Positions 34,606 to 46,853 of a DNA stretch of 64,000 nucleotides are shown here, piece by piece (position 1 is the stretch's first letter; every line of letters begins with the position of its first letter). Under the pieces are notes generated by a model. The model had not been told where the DNA came from. It saw only the letters and a list, made by a program, of their open reading frames with translations, and made no database searches. The stretch is from contig JANXAS010000002.1 in the NCBI GenBank assembly GCA_025062195.1, forward strand, positions 53,866 through 117,865, read 5' to 3'. The stretch is from Armatimonadota bacterium (lineage in GTDB: Bacteria; Armatimonadota; Fervidibacteria; Fervidibacterales; Thermosaccharophagaceae). Made by a program: the position numbers and the translations under genes.

Positions 34606-37600
34606 CTATTTCTCCTCTCGCAACTTAGCCACAGCCGCTTGAGCGTCAGCAGCCAGCTTTCTATAGGCTTCATGGCGGTTCAATTTGCCGCTGTTAATCA
34701 ACTCTTCGTAAGGCTTGGGATCAATTGGGGTTCCTATACGCACGGTTATTTTGTGCCGTAACGGTATATGCCTATGTCTTGAAAGTGCCTGGAATGTCCC
34801 ATGAATGTATGCTGGAACTATGGGGACACCGGACTCAATTGCAAGTAATCCCACACCCGGTTTGAACGGCTGCATTTCACCTGTAGGTGAACGAGTGCCT
34901 TCGGGAAAGACGAGCAAGTTGTAGCCGAGCCTCAACGCCTCAATTGCAAGCTGTAGCCCCTCGGTAAAGCGCACATGCCTGTCAAATGGTATGACTCCGA
35001 GGAATGTGTGAAACAGCCACCCGCGAATCTTGGAGTTGAAGAAGTAATCCTTTGCACCGAGTATGCGCAGCGTGCTTGCATGTTTGCCGAGTGCCAGCAG
35101 AATTGCGCATGTATCAAGGTGACTGCAGTGATTTGCAGCGAGGATAAAAGTCCTTTCCTTTGGCAAGTTATTCTCGCCATGCACTTCAAAGCCAAAATAA
35201 GTTTTGATGATGGCGTGCAGTGACAATCTCACCAACCACCTACAGGTTTTTTTGAGGATGCCAGCTTTAAGCCACATGTTTGCCTCTTTGGTTGACAGCC
35301 TTTGAGTTCGCAGCGCTACGAAGCGTTTGCCACCTCTCTCCACTGCTCCTTCAACGCTGTCAATTCGCCTTGCCGCAGCGTCAATCACATCCTGCACAGT
35401 ATGTAACGCTGGAAGAATAGCCTCTGGGAAAGTTGTCTTAAGCCTCGCCTCAAGTTCAACAAGCAACTCAAGCCGCATGAGCGAATCAAGTCCAAGGTCA
35501 AACTCAAGATGATGCGTCGGCATAATTTTATCCATCGGCCTGTTTGCAACCTGCGCTATGACATCCACGATCAGCTCCTGCAATTTCCCGTCAATCTCGC
35601 GAATGCCGACTGGTGTAAGCTCAGACGGTTTTGAGGTTTCCATGAGCATCCTTTTTACAGCAACCCTATCAATGCTCAGTGCTGGTGTCTTTGGCAATTC
35701 ATGTGTCAATATGTGGACTCGTTGAATGCGTTGATAGGATGGCACCCTCGCGGAAATGTCCCTTATGGCGGCGTGCAATCGCTTCTCGAAAAGCTTTAAT
35801 CCATCTTCATCATTCCAAAGCTTCTCATCGGGCACAACGACAACATGGATCACTTCGCCCATTGTCTCCTCATCCCACATCCCAACAGAGCATATTTCCT
35901 TAACTTCTGGGATGCCACCGTATAGAGCTTCAATCTCTTCTGGGTAGACATTCTTTCCGGCTGCCGTGACTATCACATCTTTCATCCTTCCGCATATGTA
36001 AAGGTAGCCTTGTCGGTCAATGTAACCAAGGTCACCCGTGTGTAGCCAACCATCCTTTATGACCTGTGATGTTGCAATTTCGTCCTTGAAATAGCCGAGC
36101 ATGACATTGTCCCCTTTTACGAGTATCTCACCTATTCCCTTTTCATCCGGCTGTGCTATTCTCACCTGCACACCCGGTAAGGGCAATCCCACTGAGCCTT
36201 TCTTTTGGCGCTCAAGTGTGTTGACCGTCACTACCGGCGATGCCTCAGTAAGCCCATATCCTTCGCAAACGACAAAGCCGAGTGCCGTCAAATCATCAAA
36301 CACGCTTGTTGGGAGTGCAGCTCCACCGCTTATTAGTGCCCTGAGCTTACCACCAAAGGTTCTGTGCACTTGTGGGAAAAGCACCTTACCTATCCTTAAG
36401 CCGGTTACACTGTAAACCAATTTGCTAATCTTCAACATAACCTTAAAGAGCATCTGAACAAACTTCCCCTTTCTCCCGATCTCGGAAAAGATAGCATCGC
36501 GCAATATCTGCAAAGCCCTTGGGACAGCTATTAGGCAAGTAGCGCCGGCTTGGCGCATCGTTTCAATTACTGCCCTTGAGCGAAGCGTCGTCGGGTAAGT
36601 TATCGTGGCGCACGCATACAATGGCACAAGTAATCCGCCCGTAAATTCAAGGGCATGATTAAGTGGAAGTATTGAAACGAATTGATCGCTCTCTTCTGGC
36701 TTAAGGGCACGGGATATCGCAAGCACATTTGAGATGAGGTTGCGATGTGAGAGCACCACACCCTTTGGCTCGTGTCCGGCGCCAGAGATCACAATGATTG
36801 ATGCAGCATCGCTTGGGCTAATCCTTTGCTCGTGCTCTTCAGTTTCAATTGGCTCAATGCGCCCCTCACAGTGCTCCCCGTATGGAAGGCACATATTGTT
36901 GATATCAAGCAACGCTATGACGGTTTGCTCTCGTCCCGCCTCACATTCATGTATTGCCTTAGCACATGCATTTGAAGCCATTATTGCAACTGCCCCTGAC
37001 CACTGTGCGATTTTCAAAACATGCTCTGGTGGGAGTTGTCTATCAACATGCACAACTGTGGCTCCAAGACTTGACGCAGCCAAATAGGAGATTCCCCACT
37101 CAGGTTGATTCTCAGAGTAGAGCAAAACCTTTGAACCATGTCCAACACCTGCCTTAAGCAATGAGCCAGCCATAATTCGGCGCATCCGCTCAACATCAGC
37201 ATAAGTGTATTTGACCCAATTATCTTCTCGCTTTATTTGCATAGCGACTTTGTTCGGGAAGAGAGCCGCTGCTCTTACAATCAAGTCTGGAATGATCCTC
37301 GGCTCAACTTTGCATCGCTCTTTGATATGCTGCTTGCCAACTGGCTCTTCAAACTTTGAGAGCGCCAATTTCGCTCTTGCACCGTCAATACCTAAGGCAT
37401 ACCTCAACAAGCCGGGTATGTGTATCCGTTGGATATATTCAACCCAATTTATTGAGCGCACATCAAAGTTGAATATGCGCCTGTCATCCTCGTGAAGTCT
37501 CTCAAGCAGGTTGAGCAGGTTCCTCACATCGTAACACACTTTTACCTCCGTATACGAGCCATAAAGTTCAACATAGTAGCGCAAGCGTTCAAGCATGAGG

Positions 37601-39015
37601 CGTATGCTGCGCAGCTTTGAACACAGCTTTTTCATGTGAGTGATGAATTGGAACCGTTCCACCAGCAGTTGCATTATGCCAAGGAGAGACCAACGGATGC
37701 ACAGCTCCCTTAAAAACTCATCGCTCCGTTTGAATGTCCACTCGGGGTATTTGGGGACAGCAGAAGCGTCATGTAGCCTCAGGGGGTTGCTCAGAAAATA
37801 CTCCCTTCCGATGCGATACAACTCTCCGAACTTAAGAGGGTTGACTGAGCCTGTTGCAACATGAATGATGTGCAGTCCCGGTTCCATTGCAGCCAGCATT
37901 GCCGAACACAGCAAAGCGTTAACCACAAAGTCAACCGGGACAAAGTCAATTATAGCGTTTGGGTCGCCGGGGAAGTCAGGCAGCCTTCCACGCCCATAGC
38001 CGACTATTATCGGGTCTGCCATCCTCAATCCCTCTATCCAACCCGGTGATGGCTCCAACAGACCGCTTTCAATAATGGCAGGGCGAAGTATAACAGTTGG
38101 CACATCCCCCCTGTAGCGGACGACCAATTGCTCGCCCATTGCTTTGGTGAATGTGTATGTGTCATTCCAACCTCGCCTCCTCGCACACTTCATCCCCTCT
38201 CTTACGAGCATCTCTTTTAGCCATTCGTCCTGCATTGCATCAGATAACTCTTCGGCTTCCATTTGGCATTTGCGGTGCCCTATTTCAGCTTTGTCGGGAT
38301 GCTTGCTTAAGCGCCATCTCGCTTCCATATACAATTCTTCAACCCGCCTCAGTATTGCCTGCACCTCTTCATCGGCATCGTATCTTCCAACAGATGCATC
38401 GCTTGGATTTTTTCCGAGGCGCAAGTGCCACATGGAGACATTAGGCATGAGCGGTTCCTCTTTCACCAAGCCATCTCGCATCGCATTCACATAACATGTG
38501 GAAACATGCACGAATACGGGTTTGCGTGTGCACATCTTTACAAACTCAAGGACTCGCTTTGGGGCTATAGCATTGAGCTTGATTGCAACATCAATCGGGG
38601 CGTCAAATGAAACATCAGCGGCGCAGTTTATAACTATGTCAACCTCGTCTCGCACCCTCTCATACACTTCGTCCCTCAGTCCCAACCGTTCATCAATTAA
38701 GTCGCCCTCCACCGTCACGATCTTCTCATTAATAAGTCTCTCAAATTCTTCCCCGAGTTCTCGCCTCAACGGTTCAAAAGCTGTTGATGGCAACACCTCT
38801 TCTCGCAATCTCCTTGTAGCATCCATTATCTCTCCATTTGGGAGTCTTCTTCGGCGCACGAGCAAATAAGCTCGCCGTATGCACTTTAAATCCTTTATCA
38901 GCTTGGCTATTAGCGCCTTCCCAAGGAAGCCTGTTCCGCCGGTGATGAATAAGGTCTTGCCATCGTAAAATTCTCTCACCCTCGGCATCTTATCCCGCAT
39001 CGCCGTTCCGTCCAT
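34606..39015 (-). CDS. ElbD-like fusion: acyl reductase, AMP ligase, ACP, PlsC acyltransferase
   Basis: 1469 residues in four parts. (1) Fatty acyl reductase (NAD_binding_4): TGGTGFLG at residue 25, YxxxK as YTFTKAMG near 283, and a FAR-C-like helical part to ~540. (2) AMP-dependent acyl ligase (~585-1110): GYGLTEASP, WLHTGDLGYID, GRMKDVIVTAAGKNVYPEEIE; the usual TSGTTG phosphate loop reads ISGAGHEPKGV and so is altered. (3) Carrier domain with LGLDSLMRLE, Ser near 1176. (4) PlsC with HCSHLD near 1297 and FPEGTRS. This order resembles the M. xanthus ElbD ether-lipid enzyme, so alcohol and ether or ester lipid formation is suspected. Start ATG 39015, behind GGGAGTGG. Confidence 0.85.
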   Translation of the reverse strand: MDGTAMRDKMPRVREFYDGKTLFITGGTGFLGKALIAKLIKDLKCIRRAYLLVRRRRLPNGEIMDATRRLREEVLPSTAFEPLRRELGEEFERLINEKIVTVEGDLIDERLGLRDEVYERVRDEVDIVINCAADVSFDAPIDVAIKLNAIAPKRVLEFVKMCTRKPVFVHVSTCYVNAMRDGLVKEEPLMPNVSMWHLRLGKNPSDASVGRYDADEEVQAILRRVEELYMEARWRLSKHPDKAEIGHRKCQMEAEELSDAMQDEWLKEMLVREGMKCARRRGWNDTYTFTKAMGEQLVVRYRGDVPTVILRPAIIESGLLEPSPGWIEGLRMADPIIVGYGRGRLPDFPGDPNAIIDFVPVDFVVNALLCSAMLAAMEPGLHIIHVATGSVNPLKFGELYRIGREYFLSNPLRLHDASAVPKYPEWTFKRSDEFLRELCIRWSLLGIMQLLVERFQFITHMKKLCSKLRSIRLMLERLRYYVELYGSYTEVKVCYDVRNLLNLLERLHEDDRRIFNFDVRSINWVEYIQRIHIPGLLRYALGIDGARAKLALSKFEEPVGKQHIKERCKVEPRIIPDLIVRAAALFPNKVAMQIKREDNWVKYTYADVERMRRIMAGSLLKAGVGHGSKVLLYSENQPEWGISYLAASSLGATVVHVDRQLPPEHVLKIAQWSGAVAIMASNACAKAIHECEAGREQTVIALLDINNMCLPYGEHCEGRIEPIETEEHEQRISPSDAASIIVISGAGHEPKGVVLSHRNLISNVLAISRALKPEESDQFVSILPLNHALEFTGGLLVPLYACATITYPTTLRSRAVIETMRQAGATCLIAVPRALQILRDAIFSEIGRKGKFVQMLFKVMLKISKLVYSVTGLRIGKVLFPQVHRTFGGKLRALISGGAALPTSVFDDLTALGFVVCEGYGLTEASPVVTVNTLERQKKGSVGLPLPGVQVRIAQPDEKGIGEILVKGDNVMLGYFKDEIATSQVIKDGWLHTGDLGYIDRQGYLYICGRMKDVIVTAAGKNVYPEEIEALYGGIPEVKEICSVGMWDEETMGEVIHVVVVPDEKLWNDEDGLKLFEKRLHAAIRDISARVPSYQRIQRVHILTHELPKTPALSIDRVAVKRMLMETSKPSELTPVGIREIDGKLQELIVDVIAQVANRPMDKIMPTHHLEFDLGLDSLMRLELLVELEARLKTTFPEAILPALHTVQDVIDAAARRIDSVEGAVERGGKRFVALRTQRLSTKEANMWLKAGILKKTCRWLVRLSLHAIIKTYFGFEVHGENNLPKERTFILAANHCSHLDTCAILLALGKHASTLRILGAKDYFFNSKIRGWLFHTFLGVIPFDRHVRFTEGLQLAIEALRLGYNLLVFPEGTRSPTGEMQPFKPGVGLLAIESGVPIVPAYIHGTFQALSRHRHIPLRHKITVRIGTPIDPKPYEELINSGKLNRHEAYRKLAADAQAAVAKLREEK

Positions 39016-39360
39016 CAGCTTCCACTCCCGCTTGTAGTGATAGGCACTTGTTTGTCAGAGGGGGGCTAAGAAACGCTATCTAACTCGTCAGCCATAATTT
39101 TATCAGCATTGAAATGCGGGTAATGCGAACACTGTAAAGGTGCGCAAGGTAGAGCGTATGAAAGTTTGCCACCTTCCTCAAATGATAGCCCGCCCACTCT
39201 TTCGGGCAAATTTATTTGCCCTACCGACTTGCCTGCAATTTGCTCATCGCACGAGATGCAACGTGGCTGGTCTTAAATGAACGGCTTTAATGTGATAGAG
39301 ATAGAAGGGTCAACACCACATCAAACTATAAAATAGCTGTGCAGCAATGTTTCATTGGCT
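39016..39360. other. 345-bp non-coding interval
   Basis: Between the ElbD-like gene start (minus) and the nitroreductase end (minus). It contains a palindrome, GGGCAAAT-TT-ATTTGCCC, at 39204-39221, within a longer stretch (cccgccc...) like other intergenic stretches in the window. No gene recognised. Confidence 0.5.
39204..39221. promoter_or_regulatory. 18-bp palindrome upstream of the ElbD-like gene
   Basis: GGGCAAAT-TT-ATTTGCCC, perfect 8-bp arms, about 190 bases upstream of the start codon. May be an operator or an intergenic repeat. Confidence 0.35.
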
Positions 39361-39879
39361 TCAAAGTTTTAGCTGCTCACCATACCGGTCGGAGAAAAAG
39401 ATTTGGTTCATTTCCTTCCTTGGGCGCTGTCTTGGGGTTTCGTCAGGGACACCTATGGGAGTTAGGGCAACCACATTTATATCCTCTGGGACGCCAAGAA
39501 CCTCTTTCACCTTCTCATGATTGAAGGCACCTATCCAACATGTCCCATAGCCCAGTGCAGTCGCTGCGATTATCATGTTTTGCATCGCTATCATGACATC
39601 CTTATCATGCCAACGCTCGCTCTCAGCGGGCACACTCAGCCCCGCAACTATGACATCGGCGTCGGCAATCCAATTTTGATTGTTGCAAGCCTCACCGAGC
39701 CTGCGCTTAACTTCGTGGTCACGCACAACCACAAATCTCCATGGCTGTCTGTTGCCGGCTGATGGAGCTTGCCTTCCGGCTTCAAGTATTGTCGTCAAAT
39801 GCTCTCTCGGTATTGGCTCAGGTTTATACTTCCGAATGCTACGCCTCTCCATTATTGCCTCTATAGCATCCTTCGGCAT
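39361..39879 (-). CDS. Nitroreductase-family flavoprotein
   Basis: 172 residues. The FMN-binding signature is present: MERRSIRKYKPEPIP near the N-terminus, AGRQAPSAGNRQPWRFVVV, then the C-terminal IAATALGYGTCWIGAF and VVALTPIGVPDETP. This family uses NAD(P)H to reduce nitro, quinone or other substrates. Start ATG 39879 lies behind GAGGGGGTGGAG. Singleton, with a hydrophilic C-terminus (RQRPRKEMNQIFFSDRYG). The true substrate cannot be told. Confidence 0.9.
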   Translation of the reverse strand: MPKDAIEAIMERRSIRKYKPEPIPREHLTTILEAGRQAPSAGNRQPWRFVVVRDHEVKRRLGEACNNQNWIADADVIVAGLSVPAESERWHDKDVMIAMQNMIIAATALGYGTCWIGAFNHEKVKEVLGVPEDINVVALTPIGVPDETPRQRPRKEMNQIFFSDRYGEQLKL

Positions 39880-40067
39880 TCTTCTCCACCCCCTCTCGCA
39901 GACTTCCTGCGTGGAGCACCATCAAACATTTTAAAGCGTCACCCACTTTGATTCACATATTCAAAAGTGCCAAGCAGCATCATTACAGCATCGGTGGAAA
40001 GTAGCATAAATTGGAGTTAGGTTGCATTATGCAGTTAGCCACAACATAAAGATATGGAGTGGTGGAA

Positions 40068-41372
40068 ATGCTGAAGGGTGAATCTCTGAGTGGCGAGCGT
40101 TGGTATGAAGGTCTTACGGGGTATCACTTCCTCGTTCTCGTTGTGGCTTCACTTGGGTGGGCATTTGACACTATGGATCAATGGCTATTTGTGCTCACAC
40201 GCCAACCGGCGCTCGCTTCTTTGCTTAATGCTGCTCCGGGAGACCCAATTGTTGCCAAGTATACTGGCATAGTGCAAGCCATCTTCATATTCGGGTGGGC
40301 TACTGGTGGTTTTCTGTTTGGCATTGTGGGTGACAAGATAGGTCGCACAAGGGCTATGATGATCACGATATTGCTTTATGCTGGCTTCACTGGCATAACT
40401 GCGCTATCTCAGACTTGGTGGGATTTTGCAATCTACCGATTCCTGTGCGGACTCGGCGTTGGTGGAGAATTCGCTGCAGGTGCGGCTCTTGTTGCTGAAG
40501 TCTTCCCCGAGCGTTCCAGAGCAGCCGCACTCGGGATAATGCAGGCTTCATCAGCGTTGGGAAACATCTTAGCCGGATTGATCAACCTCACGATAGGTGC
40601 ATCACCGGTGCTTGGCTGGCGATATGTGTATGCAGTTGGTTTTTTCCCGGCGCTGCTTGTCTTTATCATTCGTCTCTTCATTCGTGAGCCGGAGCGTTGG
40701 GAAAGAGCAAAAGTTGTTGCAGCATCAGGCGTTGAGCGGTTGGGGAACTTTGCCGAGCTTTTCTCCGACAGGCGCTGGCGTCGCAACACGATAGTCGGTG
40801 TGAGCCTTGTAACGGTTGGAGTGATAGGCTTTTGGGGCATAGGGACTTGGTCACCAGATTTGCTTAGGAGTGTGCTTAACCCACAAAACCTTGCAGAGCT
40901 CAAAGCCCCGACTGAAAGAGCCGTCAGCATAGCCATCATGATGCAAAATGCTGGTGCATTCTTTGGCATACTGGCGTGGGCATGGTTGGCTGAGCGCATC
41001 GGCAGAAGGGGAGCTTTTGCGTGTTCATTCCTGCTATGCCTCGTTGTTGTGCCATTAACATTCCAGAGTGTAAACAGCTTTTCGGATGCGCTGTTGCTGT
41101 TTCCGTTGATGGGGTTCTTTACAACGAGCTTGTTTGGTGGCTATGCCGTTTATTTCCCGGAGCTATATCCAACTCGCCTTAGGGCTACCGGGACTGGCTT
41201 TTGTTATAATGTGGCGCGCTACCTTGCCATTGCCGGTCCATACACATTTGGGCACTTGAGGGCTGCGTATGGCATAAGAGCTGCTGGCTCAATACTCTCC
41301 CTCGTTTTCCTTCTGGGCTTGTTTGTCCTTCCAGCTGCCCCGGAGACAAAGGGTAAGCCACTGCCGGAGTGA
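40068..41372 (+). CDS. MFS transporter (sialate/aromatic-acid type)
   Basis: About 434 residues with 12 predicted membrane helices. The MFS loop motif is GDKIGRTRAMM in the 2-3 loop, and FLCGLGVGGEFAAGAALVAEVFPERSRAAALG in helix 4-5 resembles the sugar/organic-acid subgroups (RFLxGxGxGGE). WLAERIGRRGAF gives the second-half motif, and PELYPTRLRATGTGFCYN the 10-11 segment. Likely imports an organic acid or sugar acid by proton symport. Start ATG 40068 behind GGAGTGG. Next gene is gyrB, 134 bp away. Confidence 0.85.
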   Translation: MLKGESLSGERWYEGLTGYHFLVLVVASLGWAFDTMDQWLFVLTRQPALASLLNAAPGDPIVAKYTGIVQAIFIFGWATGGFLFGIVGDKIGRTRAMMITILLYAGFTGITALSQTWWDFAIYRFLCGLGVGGEFAAGAALVAEVFPERSRAAALGIMQASSALGNILAGLINLTIGASPVLGWRYVYAVGFFPALLVFIIRLFIREPERWERAKVVAASGVERLGNFAELFSDRRWRRNTIVGVSLVTVGVIGFWGIGTWSPDLLRSVLNPQNLAELKAPTERAVSIAIMMQNAGAFFGILAWAWLAERIGRRGAFACSFLLCLVVVPLTFQSVNSFSDALLLFPLMGFFTTSLFGGYAVYFPELYPTRLRATGTGFCYNVARYLAIAGPYTFGHLRAAYGIRAAGSILSLVFLLGLFVLPAAPETKGKPLPE

Positions 41373-41443
41373 ATATTAAACGGCAACATTGCTTGCAGAG
41401 AATGTTTTACGGTTTGTTGCAGAGTTGCTTTGATATGCGCTAA

Positions 41444-43666
<2,223 letters not shown>

Positions 43667-43696
43667 TTGGCTTTGATTTTGCGATTGGGCTTTTCT

Positions 43697-44962
43697 CTAT
43701 TTCAACTCAGCGCTTTCCTTTGCCTCCCTCTCAGCCTTGATAAGCAATTCAGTTGCCTCATTTTCACCCTTCGGTGACTCAACGATGGCATAGTGCAAGT
43801 CAATTTGGGGTCTCTCTTGGGCGCTGCCGTTGAATGTGGCGATGATCTTTTTCTTCAGCCTCTCCATTGCTCTCTCTGCGCCCTTTGCAGTCGTATGCGG
43901 CATAGCTATCGCAAACTCGTTTACCTTCATCCTTCCAACATAATCAACCTCACGCAAATTTGAACGGATGACCTCTGCCACCTTTGATATGACGGCGTTA
44001 AAATGCCTTGTGCGCCAACGGCGGTGGTATAACTTAAGTGCCGGGGAAACAATGTATGCCACTGAGACTGGGAAGTTATATCGCTGCGCCCTGCGCAAAT
44101 CCTCGTTCAAACGTTCGGTGAAGTATTGCTCGCTGAAGAATCCAGTCACCTCATCAACCCTCTCCATAACCCTTTTCCCCTTTACTGGTGCTTTGCCCAT
44201 CAACAGCTCATGCAGGTTTCTTAGCCCCCTCTGAAGCAAGTATGTGACATAGTTTGCTGATATGCCCAGCATGCGAGCGATCTCTGTCTTCGTTAGCTCA
44301 TTGTAAAAGAACAGCTCAATAACTTTTCTCTGAAGCCTGCTCAAATGCTGCAGCGCTTGTTGAATGGCTAACCTATCCTCAAGGCGTTGCATGTCCTCCC
44401 AAAGACCTTCAAGCGCCATCCTGTCAAGCTGTGAATCAAGCCCCTCCTCACCTTCCTCGCTCACCATCACTTCGTCAAGCGACTCAACTTGAAACAGCTC
44501 TCCCGAGCTAAGTAGCCGCTTTACAAGCTCTAAGTCCATCCCGGAGTGCTCAGCTATCTCTTTTGGCTCAGGGTCTCGGTGGAACTTTTGGCGCAACTCC
44601 TCAATTGCCCTGTTAAGCCTGTATCTTTCCTCCTGCATCCATGCTGGCTCTTTAATCAGCTTACCGAAGTCACGGATATAGTGCTTCAAGTGACCGTTTA
44701 TGACATGCGTTGCATAGGTGTTAAACTGCGTTCCCACATCCGGGTTGTAGCGCTCAACTGCGCTTATCAATCCGATGCAGGCTTCTTGGAAGAGGTCTTC
44801 AAAAGGTTCGCTGCATACAGTTGCATAGCGCCGAGCAATGCGCCTCGCAAGTTCAATATTGGCGCTGATAAGTTCATCCCTCAGCTTTGGGTCTCTGGTT
44901 TGCCTATATAGCCTGAACTTTTCCTTCTCGGCTTCTCGGTCAATTCTCTCATCCTGCCTCAA
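43697..44962 (-). CDS. Sigma-70 family factor fused to a degenerate GGDEF domain
   Basis: 421 residues. Sigma region 2 (ELARRIARRYATV, FEDLFQEACIGLISAVERYNP, GTQFNTYATHVINGHLKHYIRD), region 3 (EELRQKFHRDPEPKEIAEHSGM) and region 4 (LSRLQRKVIELFFYNELTKTEIARMLGISANYVT) are typical of the SigB/SigF/SigH-like group. From ~270 on a second domain reads DEVTGFFSEQYF..RL and GRMKVNEFAIAMP, matching a diguanylate cyclase fold with the GGDEF signature replaced by KVNEF, so it is probably catalytically inactive. TTG 44962 is the only in-frame start; AAGGGGTG lies upstream. Convergent with gyrB. Confidence 0.85.
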   Translation of the reverse strand: MRQDERIDREAEKEKFRLYRQTRDPKLRDELISANIELARRIARRYATVCSEPFEDLFQEACIGLISAVERYNPDVGTQFNTYATHVINGHLKHYIRDFGKLIKEPAWMQEERYRLNRAIEELRQKFHRDPEPKEIAEHSGMDLELVKRLLSSGELFQVESLDEVMVSEEGEEGLDSQLDRMALEGLWEDMQRLEDRLAIQQALQHLSRLQRKVIELFFYNELTKTEIARMLGISANYVTYLLQRGLRNLHELLMGKAPVKGKRVMERVDEVTGFFSEQYFTERLNEDLRRAQRYNFPVSVAYIVSPALKLYHRRWRTRHFNAVISKVAEVIRSNLREVDYVGRMKVNEFAIAMPHTTAKGAERAMERLKKKIIATFNGSAQERPQIDLHYAIVESPKGENEATELLIKAEREAKESAELK

Positions 44963-45934
44963 GACGATACTTGCACCCCTTGATGGCGATCGTTCCTTAC
45001 TGATAGCGCTTTTGGTGGATGCTGCTATTCAATCCATGCCATGGGCTTCAGCCCACAGTCAATGGCGATTTTTAACGAGCACCATCTTTAGACGACGAAA
45101 GTAATCGTGTGAGCGTATTACATATGCTCATAATGCTCACGGATTTTTGCCGAACGAATTCGGCGCTCGTTTGATTTGTCATCAACCGCTGGCTAAAACC
45201 AGTTGCATGGATTTTTCACATACAACTTCTTAGCAGAGAGCGATAGCGGCATTTAAAGCCAATGTGTAGCGCCATTTTAAGCTTCATCTGCCTGCCAGAA
45301 AGGTGTGCCATCTCTGCCGGCTAACAAAGCATCATAGCAGGAGTGAAATCGCCTTTACGCCAAGTTGCCCGCTCAAACAAATCTGCATCAAATGCAGATG
45401 TCGCAATTTCTCCTACCCTGCAATTTAGCAGCGATAAACAGCCGATGTTAACATTGCACGGGCTTAGCCGAATGCCCGTTGTGTTTACGCCGCCAAGTTT
45501 ACGCTACCAAATTGTGCACCTTGATAGTGCTTCAGCGGTGCTCACATCGCAAGCTGTGGCGCAAAAATCAAGTTGTAGGTGATGAGCAAGCTGTAGGTGA
45601 TGGTAATGGTGCTTTGGATGTGAGAATTCTTGGTCAGACTCTCATCCGTCCATAATTTTGCACCACTGAATGTTCAAGCTGCCGTCGCCTCAAGAATCTG
45701 GGCATCATGCCCATTAGAACGTTTGGGTGGGTAAACTTGCCTATCCTTGCATTTCAAACGGGTTGGATTCCAGATTGGCTTTATACAGCCATAGCACTTT
45801 AAAGTTATGAGCCAGTTTGCCTGTAATCTGGCCGAGCTAAATCGCTTCAAGCTGTTGCATAATTCGTTTGGCGTCCTCATCCTTTGATGTGAATGGGAGT
45901 GTGATATGAGCTACTTTTAAGGGGGCGATGTGGA
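44963..45934. other. 972-bp region without a recognised gene
   Basis: Between the sigma-factor gene (minus) and the isomerase-like gene (plus). Reading frames present are short and do not resemble proteins. A 14-bp palindrome TGGGCT-TC-AGCCCA is at 45042-45055. A segment (gagcaccatctttagacgac...) near 45078 resembles gagcgccatctttagatgac near 53727. No RNA gene was recognised. Confidence 0.5.
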
Positions 45935-46780
45935 ATGTTTCGGAACCTGAATCCCGGAGCCATAGGTATACATGCGGATCTTGAAAGGTCGCTTAAAATA
46001 GCGCACGACGCCGGCTTTGAGGGCGTTGACCTTCCGTTGGGCGAGGCTGAAAGGCTTTCAAGTGAGCGCTCCGTTAACTTCATCACTTCGCTATATGAGC
46101 GTTTTGGAATGAAGGTTGGCGGGTGCGGGTTGCCATTTAACTGGCTCAATGACAGTGACTACGAGCGCGGGTTGAATGAGCTGCCAAAATGGGCGAGGCT
46201 CGCAAGCGATGTTGGATGTGTAAGGTTCATCACATGGGTGCCGTCTTTCTCCGATGAGCGCCCATATGATGAAAACTTTAAATGGCATGTTGAGCGCTTC
46301 AAACCCATTGTCGGCATCTTAAGCGAGCATGGCTGTCGCCTTGGGCTTGAATTCCTCGGCACGAGGACTTTGCGCATCGGACACAAATATGAGTTCATAC
46401 ACACAATCGGTCAGATGATTGAATTGTGCAATGCCATAGGGACTGGCAATGTTGGGCTTTTGCTTGACTCATGGCATTGGTGGACAAGTGGAGGAACACT
46501 TGAGGATATTAGGAAGCTGAGCCAAGAGCAGGTTGTGTATGTTCATGTCAACGATGCCCCGGCTGGAATACCGGTGGATGAGCAACTTGATAATGTGAGG
46601 TGCTTGCCCGGAGAGACTGGAGTTATTGACCTTGTTGGTTTTCTAAGAGCGCTTAAGGATATAGGCTACGATGGACCCGTCACGCCGGAGCCGTTCAGCA
46701 AGTCACTAAGTGAGTTGCCGGACGAGGAAGCGGCGCTCGTTACAGCGAGGGCGCTAAACAGAATATGGGAGATGATTTGA
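45935..46780 (+). CDS. Sugar phosphate isomerase/epimerase-like TIM-barrel protein
   Basis: 281 residues, no signal peptide, AP_endonuc_2/xylose-isomerase-like fold. N-terminal LNPGAIGIHADLERSLKIAHDAGFEGVDLPLGEAERL; metal-ligand candidates in CRLGLEFLGTRTLR, GLLLDSWHWWTSGG, VYVHVNDAP and GPVTPEPFS, in the expected order of Glu, Asp, His and Glu. Start ATG 45935 lies behind AAGGGGG. It is distinct from the Tat-exported relative at 5818. Such proteins isomerise or epimerise sugars or sugar acids; the substrate is unknown. Confidence 0.82.
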   Translation: MFRNLNPGAIGIHADLERSLKIAHDAGFEGVDLPLGEAERLSSERSVNFITSLYERFGMKVGGCGLPFNWLNDSDYERGLNELPKWARLASDVGCVRFITWVPSFSDERPYDENFKWHVERFKPIVGILSEHGCRLGLEFLGTRTLRIGHKYEFIHTIGQMIELCNAIGTGNVGLLLDSWHWWTSGGTLEDIRKLSQEQVVYVHVNDAPAGIPVDEQLDNVRCLPGETGVIDLVGFLRALKDIGYDGPVTPEPFSKSLSELPDEEAALVTARALNRIWEMI

Positions 46781-46853
46781 CTGGTGCAGCGCTTGGAATT
46801 TTTGGGCGTGTATTGTTGCCACTGAAGCAGGCACAGCTTGGGGTGAATGGCAA

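Noticed and set aside
45343..45582. Plus-strand ORF in the 45-kb intergenic region
   Set aside because: No conserved motif, poor start context, and no neighbour in the same operon.
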